Shown here in pieces: positions 1 to 11,313 of a stretch of DNA of 64,000 nt. The stretch covers positions 310,001 to 374,000 of the forward strand of contig NZ_MOLY01000046.1 in assembly GCF_001956315.1 (NCBI RefSeq), in the 5' to 3' direction. The position numbers and the translations under genes were made by a program. The notes under the pieces were generated by a model, which was given only the letters and a program-made list of their open reading frames with translations, was not told the DNA's origin and made no database searches. The DNA is from Sphingomonas montana. Lineage in GTDB: Bacteria > Pseudomonadota > Alphaproteobacteria > Sphingomonadales > Sphingomonadaceae. Position 1 is the stretch's first letter. Every line of letters begins with the position of its first letter.

Positions 1-7
1 TTTGGCC

Positions 8-133
8 CGCCTCCCTTTCAAGGGAGGGGTTGGGGTGGGTGCTGCCGCGAAGACGGCAGCGCGTGAACCAGCGTCGGAGCGGCGAGTCTGCGCTCGCCGA
101 CCCACCCCCGGCCCCTCCCTTGAAAGGGAGAGG
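8..133. repeat. long inverted repeat element ahead of thiSG
   Basis: The left arm (about 10-39, CCTCCCTTTCAAGGGAGGGG and then a GGTTGGGGTGGGT stretch) is mirrored by the right arm (about 101-133, ACCCACCCCCGG and then CCCCTCCCTTGAAAGGGAG). Each arm also contains its own short palindrome. The centre holds a second small hairpin (GCTGCCG...CGGCAGC). This is the form of a dispersed intergenic palindromic element. A related half element is seen at 24995-25030. The rest of the stretch before thiSG shows no gene. The window starts here, so the gene upstream is unknown. Confidence 0.6.
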
Positions 134-209
134 GAAGAAGATGTTGTCCCGCTACCGTTTGAACATCGCCCCTCGCGTCTCTAGATCGCGGGTTAGGACG
201 GAGACGCAG

Positions 210-1217
210 ATGCATAGCGACGGTACGATCACACTCAGCGTGAATGGCGAGCATAAGCGGGTGCGCGCCGGGATCACGCTGGCGGAGCTGGCGTCGGAGC
301 TGGGGCTGGTGCCGGAAAAGGTGGCGGTGGAGCGCAACCTGGAGGTGGTGCCGCGGTCCACGCTGGGACAGGTCGTGGCCGAGGATGGCGACGAGCTTGA
401 GATCGTGCATTTCGTGGGCGGGGGCGACCATGTCGCCGCGCCGGCGAAGGACGACAGCTGGACCGTCGCGGGGCGGACGTTCCGGTCGCGGCTCATCGTG
501 GGGACGGGCAAGTACAAGAACTTTGCGCAGAATGCGGCGGCGGTGGAGGCGGCGGGCGCTGAGATCGTGACCGTGGCGGTGCGCCGCGTGAACGTGTCGG
601 ATCGCAATGCGCCGGTGCTGATGGACTATATCGACCCGAAGAAGGTCACGTACCTGCCCAACACCGCGGGTTGCTTCACCGCGGACGAAGCGATCCGCAC
701 GCTGCGGCTGGCGCGCGAGGCGGGGGGCTGGGACCTGGTGAAGCTGGAGGTGCTGGGCGAGGCACGGACTCTGTACCCCGACATGGTCGAGACGATCCGC
801 GCGTGCGAGATCCTGGCCAAGGAGGGGTTCCTGCCGATGGTGTACTGCGTCGACGATCCGATCGCGGCGAAGCGGCTGGAGAATGTCGGCGCGGTGGCGA
901 TCATGCCGCTCGGCGCGCCGATCGGATCCGGCCTCGGCATCCAGAACCGCGTGACGATCCGGCTGATCGTGGAGGGGGCGAGCGTGCCGGTGCTGGTCGA
1001 TGCGGGCGTGGGCACCGCGTCGGAGGCGGCGGTGGCGATGGAACTGGGCTGCGACGGGGTGCTGATGAACACCGCGATCGCGGAGGCCAAGGACCCGGTG
1101 ATGATGGCGACCGCGATGCGCCATGCGGTGGAGGCGGGGCGGCTGGCCTACCGCGCCGGGCGGATGGGACGGCGCATGTACGCCGACCCGTCGAGCCCGC
1201 TGGGCGGGTTGATTTGA
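210..1217 (+). CDS. thiG: ThiS-ThiG fusion: sulfur carrier protein / thiazole synthase
   Basis: This 335-residue protein makes the thiazole phosphate half of thiamine from deoxyxylulose 5-phosphate, dehydroglycine and a protein thiocarboxylate. Residues 1 to about 72 are a ubiquitin-like ThiS domain ending in the di-glycine FVGGG (G70-G72). Residues 85-335 are a ThiG TIM barrel, with the likely Schiff-base lysine in [10 protein letters not shown] (about K178) and the conserved [11 protein letters not shown] and DGVLMNTA segments. The ATG at 210 follows GGACGGAG; an upstream in-frame ATG at 30 would add repeat-derived residues and is rejected. Bifunctional ThiS/ThiG proteins are known in Alphaproteobacteria. 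The odd point is that the di-glycine is internal instead of a free C-terminus. No other thi gene is next to it in the window. Confidence 0.93.
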   Translation: MHSDGTITLSVNGEHKRVRAGITLAELASELGLVPEKVAVERNLEVVPRSTLGQVVAEDGDELEIVHFVGGGDHVAAPAKDDSWTVAGRTFRSRLIVGTGKYKNFAQNAAAVEAAGAEIVTVAVRRVNVSDRNAPVLMDYIDPKKVTYLPNTAGCFTADEAIRTLRLAREAGGWDLVKLEVLGEARTLYPDMVETIRACEILAKEGFLPMVYCVDDPIAAKRLENVGAVAIMPLGAPIGSGLGIQNRVTIRLIVEGASVPVLVDAGVGTASEAAVAMELGCDGVLMNTAIAEAKDPVMMATAMRHAVEAGRLAYRAGRMGRRMYADPSSPLGGLI

Positions 1218-1236
1218 GCGGGTGGCGCGGTGCGGC

Positions 1237-1261
1237 GGAACCGGGATGCGCGCGGTCAGTT
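1237..1261 (+). promoter_or_regulatory. candidate EcfG (general stress) promoter of csbD-like gene
   Basis: GGAAC at 1237-1241 and GTT at 1259-1261 are separated by 17 bases (AGTT with 16). This fits the alphaproteobacterial EcfG pattern GGAAC-N16/17-CGTT, except that the base before GTT is A. It lies 59 bases before the CsbD-like start, and CsbD genes are frequent members of the EcfG regulon, which raises the likelihood. The call rests on the motif only. Confidence 0.55.
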
Positions 1262-1320
1262 CTAACATAGGTCAATGGGATCGCGCCCGTCGGGGCGCGG
1301 CGACAGACAGGAGAATTGAC

Positions 1321-1512
1321 ATGGGTGAATTCACCGACAAGCTCAAGGGCGCCGCGAACGAGGCCATCGGCAACGTGAAGCAGGCCATCGGCGAAGGTAC
1401 GGACAACCACGACCTGAAGGCCGAGGGCCATGCGCAGGAAGCCAAGGGCGAGATGCAGCACGCCAAGGGCGACGTGAAGGGTGGCGTTAAGAACGTGGTC
1501 GACAAGATCTGA
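1321..1512 (+). CDS. CsbD family stress-response protein
   Basis: This 63-residue hydrophilic protein has the CsbD pattern: MGEFTDKLKGAANEAIGNVK followed by repeated Lys/Ala/Gly-rich helices (AEGHAQEAKGEMQHAKGDVKG). CsbD-like proteins are small, abundant proteins induced by general stress; their molecular role is unclear. The ATG at 1321 is preceded by GACAGGAG at a good spacing. A possible EcfG promoter lies at 1237-1261 and a strong terminator hairpin follows at 1535, so the gene appears to be a single transcription unit. Confidence 0.9.
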   Translation: MGEFTDKLKGAANEAIGNVKQAIGEGTDNHDLKAEGHAQEAKGEMQHAKGDVKGGVKNVVDKI

Positions 1513-1534
1513 TCTTCGCTACCGACGAATGACG

Positions 1535-1569
1535 AAACGCCGTCGCAGTTTACACTGCGGCGGCGTTTT
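1535..1569 (+). terminator. Rho-independent terminator after the CsbD gene
   Basis: The hairpin has arms AAACGCCG(T)CGCAGT and ACTGCG(G)CGGCGTTT around a TTAC loop and runs into TTTT. It lies 23 bases after the stop codon. Confidence 0.8.
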
Positions 1570-1669
1570 GGCGTGTGGGGGTGTTTCAGATCTGATCGCA
1601 CAAATGTGGGATGTCTGGGGGCATCGTCTGCTTTTGAACGCGTAAACGTTCCCGGCGGGCACCGGACCG

Positions 1670-2281
1670 TTAGTGGAGCCCCAGCGTGTGGCGATGCGCG
1701 GTGATGAGTTGCTCGACTTCCGTTCTGAACCCGGCTGGATCGGCAAGCAGCGTGCTCACCCGCGCTACGGCGGGTTGGACGCGGGGGTCTTGGACGGACT
1801 GGAACAGGGCGGTGGCGTCCGCGGTGCGGCCCGCCATCTCCGCAGCCATCCCGGCATGATAGGCGGACCAGCTGCCTCTCGCAGCCTTCGGGAGAGCTCT
1901 CTCCCTTGCGACGAGCACCCTCGCCACGTCGTCGGGAGAACGGAAGGTCTGATCGAGAAGCGTCGCCTCATCTGCGGCCGCCTGTGCCAACCGGATGGCT
2001 TCGGGCCCGAATTGCGTGTCGGACACATAGTCGACGAAGGTCTCGACCCGGCCGCCATAGTCGAAGCTCAGATGATCCTGTTCCACCCAAAGCCAATGTG
2101 CTGCAACGTTCAGATAGCTGCCCTTCGCCCATCCGCTCGGTTGAAACTCGACGATGGTCAGCCGGGAACCATGATCTGCCATCCAGATCCGGGACCGGCC
2201 CTTGCGGCGGAACCCGAGCGGACCGAGTATCTGCCTGGCAGCAGCGGCAAGCAGCGTGTCATGTGGGTTCGGCATGGGCAA
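1670..2281 (-). CDS. DUF4304-like hypothetical protein
   Basis: This 203-residue soluble protein has no signal peptide. Residues about 8-60 (ILGPLGFRRKGRSRIWMADH, then LTIVEFQPSGWAKGSYLNVA) have the form of DUF4304 proteins, in which a thick, basic GFxRKGR segment is followed by beta strands ending in FQ.S. The C-terminal half is alanine-rich and helical and could be a TPR-like extension. Two ATG codons (2281 and 2275) are possible; neither has a clear Shine-Dalgarno sequence. It stands alone between a terminator and the convergently unrelated TPP enzyme. The family assignment is tentative and no function is known. Confidence 0.6.
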   Translation of the reverse strand: MPMPNPHDTLLAAAARQILGPLGFRRKGRSRIWMADHGSRLTIVEFQPSGWAKGSYLNVAAHWLWVEQDHLSFDYGGRVETFVDYVSDTQFGPEAIRLAQAAADEATLLDQTFRSPDDVARVLVARERALPKAARGSWSAYHAGMAAEMAGRTADATALFQSVQDPRVQPAVARVSTLLADPAGFRTEVEQLITAHRHTLGLH

Positions 2282-2443
2282 ATATTATGCCAGCGTTTCC
2301 AGCGGAACAATGTCGGCTTTCAGGGCGGCCGCGATGGTGCCGTTCGACCGCAAGTGTGCGCTCGTGGTCGTCTGCACGGATGAAAGGGATATTGTTCCGC
2401 AGAGTGCGGTGCGCTGCATATTGGCGTTCGCGAGCGGCGGTGT

Positions 2444-4108
2444 TCAGGGCTTGGCGGGGGTGCGGAGTTTGGTGAGGGTCAGGCCGGGGGCGAGCTGTTC
2501 GATGTCGGTCTTGAGGTGGAGGAGGGACACGCCGGGCTGGGCTGCGGCCTCGGCCAGCGCGGGGGCGAAGTCGGCGGTGCGGGTGACGGTGGTGCTCCAG
2601 GCGCCATAAGCGCGTGCCAGGGCGGCAAAGTCCGGGTTGGCTAGGGTCGTGCCGGAAATACGGCCGGGGTAGCGCCGTTCCTGGTGCGTGCGGATCGTGC
2701 CGTAACTGCCGTTGTCGACGACGACGATCAGCAGGCGGCAGCCGAGTGCGACGGCGGTCGCCAGTTCCTGGCCGTTCATCAGGAAATCGCCGTCGCCCGC
2801 GATGACGATGACCTGGGTATCGGGTCGGCGGCGCGCGGCGGCGATGCCGGCGGGCAGGCCGTAGCCCATCGCGCCGGCGGTGGGGGCAAGCTGGGTCGTC
2901 GGGCCCTGGTAGCGCCAGTAGCGATGCCACCAGCCGGAGAAATTACCCGCACCGTTGCAGATAATGCTGTCCGCCGGCAGCACGCGCTGCATCTCTGCCA
3001 CGCAGAGGGCGAGATCGAGCGTGGCGTCGCTGGGCGCGGGCGTCGCCCACGCTTTCCATTCGGCATGGGCCTCCGCCCCGTCGGCGAACGCGAGCAGATC
3101 ATCGTCCCAGCCGGCGGCGGTTTCGGCAAAGTCGTGGCAGTCTGCACAGATGGCCAGATCCGTGCGGTAGACCGAATGGAGTTCGGCCGGGTCGGGGTGG
3201 ATGTGGACGATAAGCTGGCCGGGATGGTCGGGCGTGACGAGCGTGTAGCCGTCGGTCGTCGCCTCCCCCAGCCGCGCGCCGACGACGATCAGCAGGTCGG
3301 CGGCGCGGACGCGGGCGAGCAGCGCGGGGTTGGGTCCGTAGCCGAGATTGCCGGCATAGACGGGACAGTCGTTGGAGATCGCATCCTGCCGGCGGAAGGC
3401 GGCGGCGACGGGCAGCCCAATCCGCATCGCCCAGGCTGTGAAATAGACCGCGGTCGCGGCATCCCAGTCCGCGCCGCCGACGATCGCGAGCGGGGCGGCG
3501 GCATCGCGCAGCAGGTCGACCAGCGTGTTCATCGCCAGCGCGTCGATCGGTTGCGGGGGGCGGACGACCAGCGGGCGATCGGTCGCCGTCGCCAGATCGC
3601 ACAGCATGTCTTCCGGCAGCGCGAGGACGACGGGGCCGGGCCGGCCGGAGATGGCGGTGGCGTAGGCGCGGGCGACATATTCGGGGATGCGCGCGGCGTC
3701 GTCGATGCGCGCGGCCCATTTAACGAGCGGGCGGAACATGGCGACCAGATCGACCTCCTGGAACGCCTCGCGGTCGCGGTCGGCGCGCGCGACGTCGCCT
3801 ACGAACAGGATCATCGGAACAGAGTCCTGCATCGCGACATGGACGCCGATCGACGCGTTGGTGGCGCCCGGCCCGCGCGTGACGAAGGCGATGCCGGGCC
3901 GCTGGGTCATCGCGCCGTCCGCCGCCGCCATGAATGCGACGCCGCCTTCCTGCCGCGCGACGACGAGGTCGATCGCCGGCGTGTCGTGCAGTGCGTCGAG
4001 CACCGCGAGATAGCTTTCGCCGGGCACGCAGAAGATGCGGTCGCACCCCTGCGCCACGAGCTGATCGACGAGGATGCGGCCGCCGGTGCGGGAGGGTGCG
4101 GATGTCAT
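2444..4108 (-). CDS. thiamine diphosphate-dependent enzyme (acetolactate synthase large subunit-like)
   Basis: This 554-residue enzyme has the three-domain layout of the IlvB/benzoylformate decarboxylase superfamily. The N-terminal PYR domain has the cofactor-activating Glu in CVPGESYLAVLDAL. A central Rossmann-like domain follows (about 190-330). The C-terminal PP domain has the ThDP/Mg motif GDGDFLMNGQELATA ending in VDNGSYG. No ilvN-like regulatory subunit or pathway partner is adjacent, so the substrate (pyruvate, oxalyl-CoA, a 2-ketoacid) cannot be told. The ATG at 4108 (MTSAPS) is chosen over 4120 because the family starts close to the GGRILVDQL segment; neither start has a clear ribosome binding site. 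Confidence 0.85.
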   Translation of the reverse strand: MTSAPSRTGGRILVDQLVAQGCDRIFCVPGESYLAVLDALHDTPAIDLVVARQEGGVAFMAAADGAMTQRPGIAFVTRGPGATNASIGVHVAMQDSVPMILFVGDVARADRDREAFQEVDLVAMFRPLVKWAARIDDAARIPEYVARAYATAISGRPGPVVLALPEDMLCDLATATDRPLVVRPPQPIDALAMNTLVDLLRDAAAPLAIVGGADWDAATAVYFTAWAMRIGLPVAAAFRRQDAISNDCPVYAGNLGYGPNPALLARVRAADLLIVVGARLGEATTDGYTLVTPDHPGQLIVHIHPDPAELHSVYRTDLAICADCHDFAETAAGWDDDLLAFADGAEAHAEWKAWATPAPSDATLDLALCVAEMQRVLPADSIICNGAGNFSGWWHRYWRYQGPTTQLAPTAGAMGYGLPAGIAAARRRPDTQVIVIAGDGDFLMNGQELATAVALGCRLLIVVVDNGSYGTIRTHQERRYPGRISGTTLANPDFAALARAYGAWSTTVTRTADFAPALAEAAAQPGVSLLHLKTDIEQLAPGLTLTKLRTPAKP

Positions 4109-4170
4109 GGGCGCGATCATAGCGGGATGGGCCGTGCGGGAAAGTGCGATCTGGCGGTGCGATCGGGCGT

Positions 4171-4359
4171 CTAGTGGGCCGGCAGCCCGGATTCCTGCGC
4201 GGCCTGCGCCGGCAACTGCGCACTGCCACGCGCCGGCGCGGACCGCGATTCGAGATAGGCAAAAACCGCAACAGCGATCGTGATGAGGACCACGCCTACG
4301 ACCACCGCATAGAGCGCGCGTGCGCCGCGGCCGGGCGAACCATCGGGTCGTGCAGGCAT
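4171..4359 (-). CDS. small single-pass membrane protein, unknown function
   Basis: This 62-residue protein has a short basic N-terminus (MPARPDGSPGRGAR), one hydrophobic segment at about 16-37 (LYAVVVGVVLITIAVAVFAYL) and a short polar Ala/Gln-rich tail. The tail is predicted outside by the positive-inside rule. The ATG at 4359 is preceded by GAAGGATC at about 8 bases, a convincing ribosome binding site, which makes it more than a random ORF. No family is recognised. Confidence 0.6.
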   Translation of the reverse strand: MPARPDGSPGRGARALYAVVVGVVLITIAVAVFAYLESRSAPARGSAQLPAQAAQESGLPAH

Positions 4360-4685
4360 GCGATGATCCTTCGTGCGGCGGTTTAAGACCGGTGGCGTAG
4401 CATGGGCGGGTAGGGTGGCGCGTTAACCGCGATCAAGTGGTGGAATGCTGCGCCGGAGGATCTCATTGTGGGTCATCCCGGACTTGATCCGGGATGACGG
4501 GTGGCCGGCGCCGGTCTGATTCGGGCGGAGTGCGAATAGATCCTGACCTTCGTCAGGATGACGGCAGTCGGGTCGGGGCGGGGGTAGTGCCGGGACGGCA
4601 GTAGTGTCGGGACGGGGGAGGGGTGGTGGTGGTGCCTTCGGTATCGGCATTGCCACGGACGAAGGCGCCAGATCGGGTCCGGGGT
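4360..4685. repeat. intergenic region with two palindromic repeats
   Basis: No gene is seen. Two palindromes are present: GTCATCCCGG...CCGGGATGAC at 4472-4498 (arms around ACTTGAT), and ATCCTGAC...GTCAGGAT at 4540-4559. The first recurs with small changes at 11832-11857, 45108-45134 and 54588-54610, and a relative of the second is at 16221-16243. A short GC-rich imperfect repeat (GTAGTGCCGGGACGG / GTAGTGTCGGGACGG) follows at about 4585-4620. Confidence 0.65.
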
Positions 4686-6125
4686 TCAGAACATGTGGAC
4701 GGTCTTGGTCGTCAGATGCGCCTGGACGCCCTCGGGGCCGTCTTCCGATCCGTGGCCGCTGTCCTTCATGCCGCCGAACGGGCTGTCGGGGAAGCTGAGC
4801 CGCACGCCGTTGATCGCGATCATGCCGGCTTCGATCGCATCGCCCAGCAGGTTCTGGCGGCGGCCGTTTTCGGTGAAGCAATAGGCCGCGAGGCCGAAGG
4901 GCAGGCGGTTGGCCTGTTCGATCGCATCGTCGACGGTGGCGAACGGGCGGAGGAGCGCCACCGGGCCGAACGGTTCGTCGTTCATGGCGCGCGCGGTGAG
5001 CGGCACGTCGGCCAGCACGGTCGGCTGGTAGAAGAAGCCGTTGCCCGCAGCCCGTCGTTCGCCGCCCGCGAGGAGCCGCGCGCCGGCGGACAGCGCGTCC
5101 TCGACCAGGCCGGCGATCGCGTCGGGGCGGCGGGGGTTTGCCATCGGCCCCATCTGGCTGGCGGCGTCCATGCCATCGCCCACCGCCATCGCGCGGGTGC
5201 GGGCGGCGAAACCGGTGGCGAAGGCATCGTATATCCCCTCCTGCACATGGAAGCGAGTTGGGGCGACGCAGACTTGGCCGGCATTGCGGAATTTATGCGC
5301 GACCAGCGTGTCGAGCGTCTTTTCCAGATCGCAATCGTCGAACACCAGGACCGGGCCGTGGCCGCCCAGTTCCATCGTCGTCTTCATCATCGTTTCCGCC
5401 GCGAGCGCCGCCAGATGCTTGCCGACGGGCACCGACCCGGTGAAGCTGAGCTTCCGCGTGACGGGCGAGGCGAGCAGCTGGCGCGAAACCATGTCGGGCA
5501 CGCCGAACACGCATTGCGCGACATCGCCGGGCAGCCCCGCATCCTGGAAGCAGCGCAGCACCTCGACCGCCGAACCTGCGGTTTCTTCGGATGGCTTGAT
5601 GACGATCGAGCAGCCGGCGGCGAGCGCGGGGGCGAGTTTGCGCACCACGTTCATCACCGGGAAGTTCCATGCGCAGAATGCGGCGACCGGGCCGACCGGC
5701 TGGTGGAGGACGAGCGAGCGGGTGCCGGCCGGCCGCGGCAGGACCCGGCCGTAGACACGCAATGCTTCGCCGGCGTGGAAATCCAGCAGGGCGGCGGCGA
5801 ACGCGATCTCGCCCTTCGCCTCGGCCAGGATCTTGCCCTGTTCGGTGGTGGCGATCCGTGCAATGCGGTCGGCCCGTTCGCGCAGGAGGACGGCGGTCTT
5901 CTGCAGGATGGCGGCGCGGGCATCGGGGGCGGTGGTGCGCCACGCCTTGAACCCGCGATCGGCGGCGACGAGCGCCTCGTCCAGGTCAGCGACGGTCGCC
6001 AGCGGCAGATGCCCGAGCGTTTCGCCGGTGGCGGGGTTCAGGACGGCGTGGGTGTCGCGCCCTTCGCCGGTGCGCCAGGTGCCTCCGATGTAGAGGCCGA
6101 GCGTCGTGTCATATGCGGGTGCCAT
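4686..6125 (-). CDS. NAD(P)-dependent aldehyde dehydrogenase (succinate-semialdehyde dehydrogenase type)
   Basis: This 479-residue member of the ALDH superfamily oxidises an aldehyde to its acid with NAD(P)+. The segments seen in order are CAWNFPVMNVVRKLAPALAA (cofactor fold), SFTGSVPVGK, the general-base Glu in MELGGHGP, the catalytic Cys in NAGQVCVAPTRF, and the late NDEPFGPVALLRPF and FGGMKDSGHGSEDG. This order and spacing most resemble the GabD/succinate-semialdehyde branch, but the substrate is not certain. The ATG at 6125 follows CGGAGAGACGGC; an upstream in-frame ATG at 6173 has no such site. No neighbouring gene points to a pathway. Confidence 0.88.
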   Translation of the reverse strand: MAPAYDTTLGLYIGGTWRTGEGRDTHAVLNPATGETLGHLPLATVADLDEALVAADRGFKAWRTTAPDARAAILQKTAVLLRERADRIARIATTEQGKILAEAKGEIAFAAALLDFHAGEALRVYGRVLPRPAGTRSLVLHQPVGPVAAFCAWNFPVMNVVRKLAPALAAGCSIVIKPSEETAGSAVEVLRCFQDAGLPGDVAQCVFGVPDMVSRQLLASPVTRKLSFTGSVPVGKHLAALAAETMMKTTMELGGHGPVLVFDDCDLEKTLDTLVAHKFRNAGQVCVAPTRFHVQEGIYDAFATGFAARTRAMAVGDGMDAASQMGPMANPRRPDAIAGLVEDALSAGARLLAGGERRAAGNGFFYQPTVLADVPLTARAMNDEPFGPVALLRPFATVDDAIEQANRLPFGLAAYCFTENGRRQNLLGDAIEAGMIAINGVRLSFPDSPFGGMKDSGHGSEDGPEGVQAHLTTKTVHMF

Positions 6126-6250
6126 GCCGTCTCTCCGATGATTTTCGCCGTTGGCTTTCGGAGTCCATCGCATGGGCGCGCGGCACTGTCATGCCCGGCG
6201 TGGCGGGCGGTGCCCCGGGCGGGATGGCGTGCGGCATATAATTGGGGGAG

Positions 6251-6327
6251 TGGTGCACCGAGAGGAATTCGAATCCCCGACCCCTGCCTTCGGAGGGCAG
6301 TGCTCTATCCAGCTGAGCTATCGGTGC
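6251..6327 (-). tRNA. tRNA-Arg(CCG)
   Basis: This is a 77-nt cloverleaf on the minus strand including an encoded CCA. The acceptor GCACCGA pairs with TCGGTGC, the D arm is GCTCAGCTGGATAGAGC, the anticodon stem CTGCC/GGCAG encloses CTCCGAA (anticodon CCG), and the T arm contains GGTTCGAAT. Confidence 0.96.
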
Positions 6328-6370
6328 GCTGTCGGGCCGTTTAGCAAAGGGGCGGGCGGCGGGATAGACC

Positions 6371-7066
6371 TTAATTGACGGGGGCGGGCGGCGTCGTCGT
6401 GGACGGCGCGGGCGGGGCGGGGGTCTTGGGCTTGTAGCGGCAGAGATCGGCCACCGGGCAGCGCCAGCAGAGCGGGGTGCGCGCCTTGCAGATGTAGCGG
6501 CCGTGCAGGATCAGCCAGTGATGGGCATGGCGGCGGAACGGCGCGGGGGTGACGCGTTCGAGCCGGTTTTCGACCGCGACGACATCCTTGCCGACCGCCA
6601 GCCCGGTGCGGTTGCCGACGCGGAAGATATGCGTGTCGACCGCGATCGTTTCCTGCCCGAACGCGACGTTCAGCACGACGTTGGCTGTCTTGCGCCCGAC
6701 GCCGGGCAGCGACTCGAGCGCGGCGCGGTCGGCCGGCACCTGTCCGTCGTGCAGCGCCACGAGCCGTTCGGACAGCGCGATGACGTTCTTCGCCTTGGTA
6801 TTGAACAGGCCGATGGTGCGGATGTGGGTCTTCAGCGCCGTCTCGCCCAGTTCGACCATCGCGGCGGGTGTGTCGACCGCGGCGAAGAGCGCGCGGGTCG
6901 CCTTGTTCACGCCGACGTCGGTCGCCTGCGCCGACAGCGCGACCGCGACCAGCAGCGTGTAGGGATTGGTATAGGCCAGTTCGGTCTGCGGTTCAGGATC
7001 GGCCTCCGCCAGCCGGCGGTAGAATTCGAAGATGTCCGCGCGCGGCATCGGGCGCATCGGCGTCAA
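6371..7066 (-). CDS. nth: endonuclease III (Nth)
   Basis: This 231-residue DNA glycosylase/AP lyase removes oxidised pyrimidines in base excision repair. The helix-hairpin-helix LPGVGRKTANVVL contains the catalytic lysine, and the catalytic aspartate is in AVDTHIFRVGNR. The C-terminal [4Fe-4S] loop is C-x6-C-x2-C-x5-C (CKARTPLCWRCPVADLC). A Pro/Thr-rich tail of about 20 residues (TPAPPAPSTTTPPAP) extends past the usual end of the family. The start overlaps the dapB stop by ATGA, so the two are translationally coupled in the order dapB-nth. ATG codons at 7066, 7057 and 7048 are all possible starts. Confidence 0.95.
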   Translation of the reverse strand: MTPMRPMPRADIFEFYRRLAEADPEPQTELAYTNPYTLLVAVALSAQATDVGVNKATRALFAAVDTPAAMVELGETALKTHIRTIGLFNTKAKNVIALSERLVALHDGQVPADRAALESLPGVGRKTANVVLNVAFGQETIAVDTHIFRVGNRTGLAVGKDVVAVENRLERVTPAPFRRHAHHWLILHGRYICKARTPLCWRCPVADLCRYKPKTPAPPAPSTTTPPAPVN

Positions 7067-7857
7067 TCCGCGAAGATGTCGGGCATCGCGTAGCGGCCGG
7101 GCGCGCGGCCCGCCAGCCAGCCCGCCGCCCGCACCGCGCCGCGCGCGAAGATAGCCCGGCTTTCGGCGCGGTGACCCAGTTCGATCCGTTCGCCGTCACC
7201 CGCGAACACGACCTGATGATCGCCCGCGACCGAGCCGCCGCGCAACGCAGCGAAGCCGATCGTGCCGTCCTCCCGCGCCGATGGCCCCGGCGGCGGGCCG
7301 GCGGCCGCGCGGTCGCAGCGCGACAGGTCCGCCAGCGCCGCCCCGCGGCCCGTGGCGGCCGCGGTGCCGAGCAGCAGCGCGGTGCCCGATGGCGCGTCGC
7401 GCTTGTGGCGATGATGCATCTCGACGATTTCGATGTCCCAGTCGGGGCCGAGCCGGGTCGCGGCCTGTTCGACCAGCCAGGCGAGGATGTTGACGCCGAG
7501 CGCGGTGTTCGCGGCCTGCAGCACGGGGATGGTGCGCGCCGCGGCGTCGATCGCGGCATGGTCCGCCGCCGACAGGCCGGTGGTGCCGATCACGATCGCG
7601 GTGCCGGCGGCGCAGGCGGCGGCAAGATTGCCGGCCAGCGCGGCGGGGGTCGAGAAATCGACGAGGACGTCGCAGGCGGCAGCCAGCGCGGCGACGTCGG
7701 CATGCGGCCCGATGACCGCGCCGTCTCGCCCGATCCCACCGGCGACCACGACCCCACGGTCCGCCGCGACCGCCAGGATCGCCTGCCCCATCCGCCCGCC
7801 GGCTCCGAGCAGGCCGAGGCGGAAGGCGGGAGGGGTGGCGGCGGGCGTCGGATCCAT
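7063..7857 (-). CDS. dapB: 4-hydroxy-tetrahydrodipicolinate reductase
   Basis: This 264-residue enzyme reduces hydroxy-tetrahydrodipicolinate with NAD(P)H in lysine and diaminopimelate synthesis. The N-terminal dinucleotide-binding motif is GLLGAGGRMGQAI, followed by VLVDFSTPAA and VIGTTGLS. The signature EMHHRHKRDAPSGTAL contains the catalytic histidine and lysine. The C-terminus is the usual GRYAMPDIF. The ATG at 7857 (MDPTPAA) puts the Rossmann motif at about residue 13 as in other DapB proteins; longer in-frame ORF sequence upstream reaches into tRNA-Gly and is not coding. It is the first gene of a dapB-nth unit. Confidence 0.95.
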   Translation of the reverse strand: MDPTPAATPPAFRLGLLGAGGRMGQAILAVAADRGVVVAGGIGRDGAVIGPHADVAALAAACDVLVDFSTPAALAGNLAAACAAGTAIVIGTTGLSAADHAAIDAAARTIPVLQAANTALGVNILAWLVEQAATRLGPDWDIEIVEMHHRHKRDAPSGTALLLGTAAATGRGAALADLSRCDRAAAGPPPGPSAREDGTIGFAALRGGSVAGDHQVVFAGDGERIELGHRAESRAIFARGAVRAAGWLAGRAPGRYAMPDIFAD

Positions 7858-8069
7858 GACCGTCCATGGCAAATCCACATGACAAGGAACAGGATTATCG
7901 TCGGGGGAGGGCGGCACCGGACGATCCGGATGATCGCAGCCGGGCCACCTACGGGCTTGCGGACGGACCGGCTTTGCGGCTATCGGAGCCAAGCAGTTGG
8001 ACGCGCGTCGGTGACGAAGTTGGACAATCTGCCCTGTCGAGCGAAAAAGCCCATGCTTTTTAACGACAT

Positions 8070-8143
8070 GCGGGTGTAGCTCAATGGTAGAGCTTTTGCT
8101 TCCCAAGCAAGTGACGAGGGTTCGATTCCCTTCACCCGCTCCA
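8070..8143 (+). tRNA. tRNA-Gly(CCC)
   Basis: This is a 74-nt tRNA with CCA encoded. The acceptor GCGGGTG pairs with CACCCGC, the D arm is GCTCAATGGTAGAGC, the anticodon loop TTCCCAA gives CCC, and the T arm contains GGTTCGATTCC. Confidence 0.96.
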
Positions 8144-8558
8144 CTTCTCCTTTGCCAGTTTCCCGACCGATCCGTTGCGACGTCGATCGTACTTCGACAG
8201 GGCCAGGCGGATTGCGGCCCGGGTTGGATCGACACACCATATTCGTAGTGGATGTGCGCACAACGTCCGGCCGGAAGCGATCGAAGGTTGATCCGGACAT
8301 CGGCCGTACTTCGTTGTCTGCGCGCGCAGGCCGGTCGAATGTAGATCGGCCTGGAGCGCGGCCGCATTGGGTTGACTCGCTCTGCCTTCCACCCGTTCGG
8401 TTCGCGCTTGCCCGGAATCCGGCGCGCGGTTCGCGACAGGCTCGAACCAGACGGATTGGCGCGTGATCCGACTCGATGCGGTCGTGCCCCGAGACTTCGG
8501 TCCGCGATCCCGGGGGCGGAGCGAGCGGTACAGGCTCGTTGCGGCTTCAGTCTAATCT
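8144..8558. repeat. intergenic region with one diverged palindromic repeat
   Basis: No credible gene was found between tRNA-Gly and the fur-like gene. At 8393-8454 there is a diverged copy of the repeat seen at 11674, 31961, 37865, 48245 and 51541 (arms like CCGTTTGGTTCGAGCCTGTC and its complement). Here the left arm has decayed (CCGTTCGGTTCGCGCTTG), while the right arm, CGACAGGCTCGAACCAGACGG, is still clear. Confidence 0.5.
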
Positions 8559-8586
8559 TGACTCATTCCAGAAAGGGCTTAAGTTC
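8559..8586 (+). promoter_or_regulatory. sigma-70-type promoter of the fur-like gene, possibly leaderless
   Basis: TTGACT at 8559-8564 and TAAGTT at 8581-8586 are separated by 16 bases. The ATG of the fur-like gene is at 8592, only 6 bases after the -10, and no Shine-Dalgarno sequence precedes it, so transcription could begin at the start codon. TCTAAT and ATTCCAGA around the -35 form a loose inverted repeat that could be a Fur/PerR-type operator. Confidence 0.4.
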
Positions 8587-8591
8587 CTCCC

Positions 8592-11313
<2,722 letters not shown>

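Noticed and set aside
2684-4174. 496-residue plus-strand ORF
   Set aside because: It lies fully antisense to the TPP enzyme gene, has no ribosome binding site, and its Arg/Gly/Asp-rich composition is typical of shadow frames in high-GC DNA.
4623-6344. 573-residue plus-strand ORF
   Set aside because: It is the complement of the aldehyde dehydrogenase gene and reads through tRNA-Arg.
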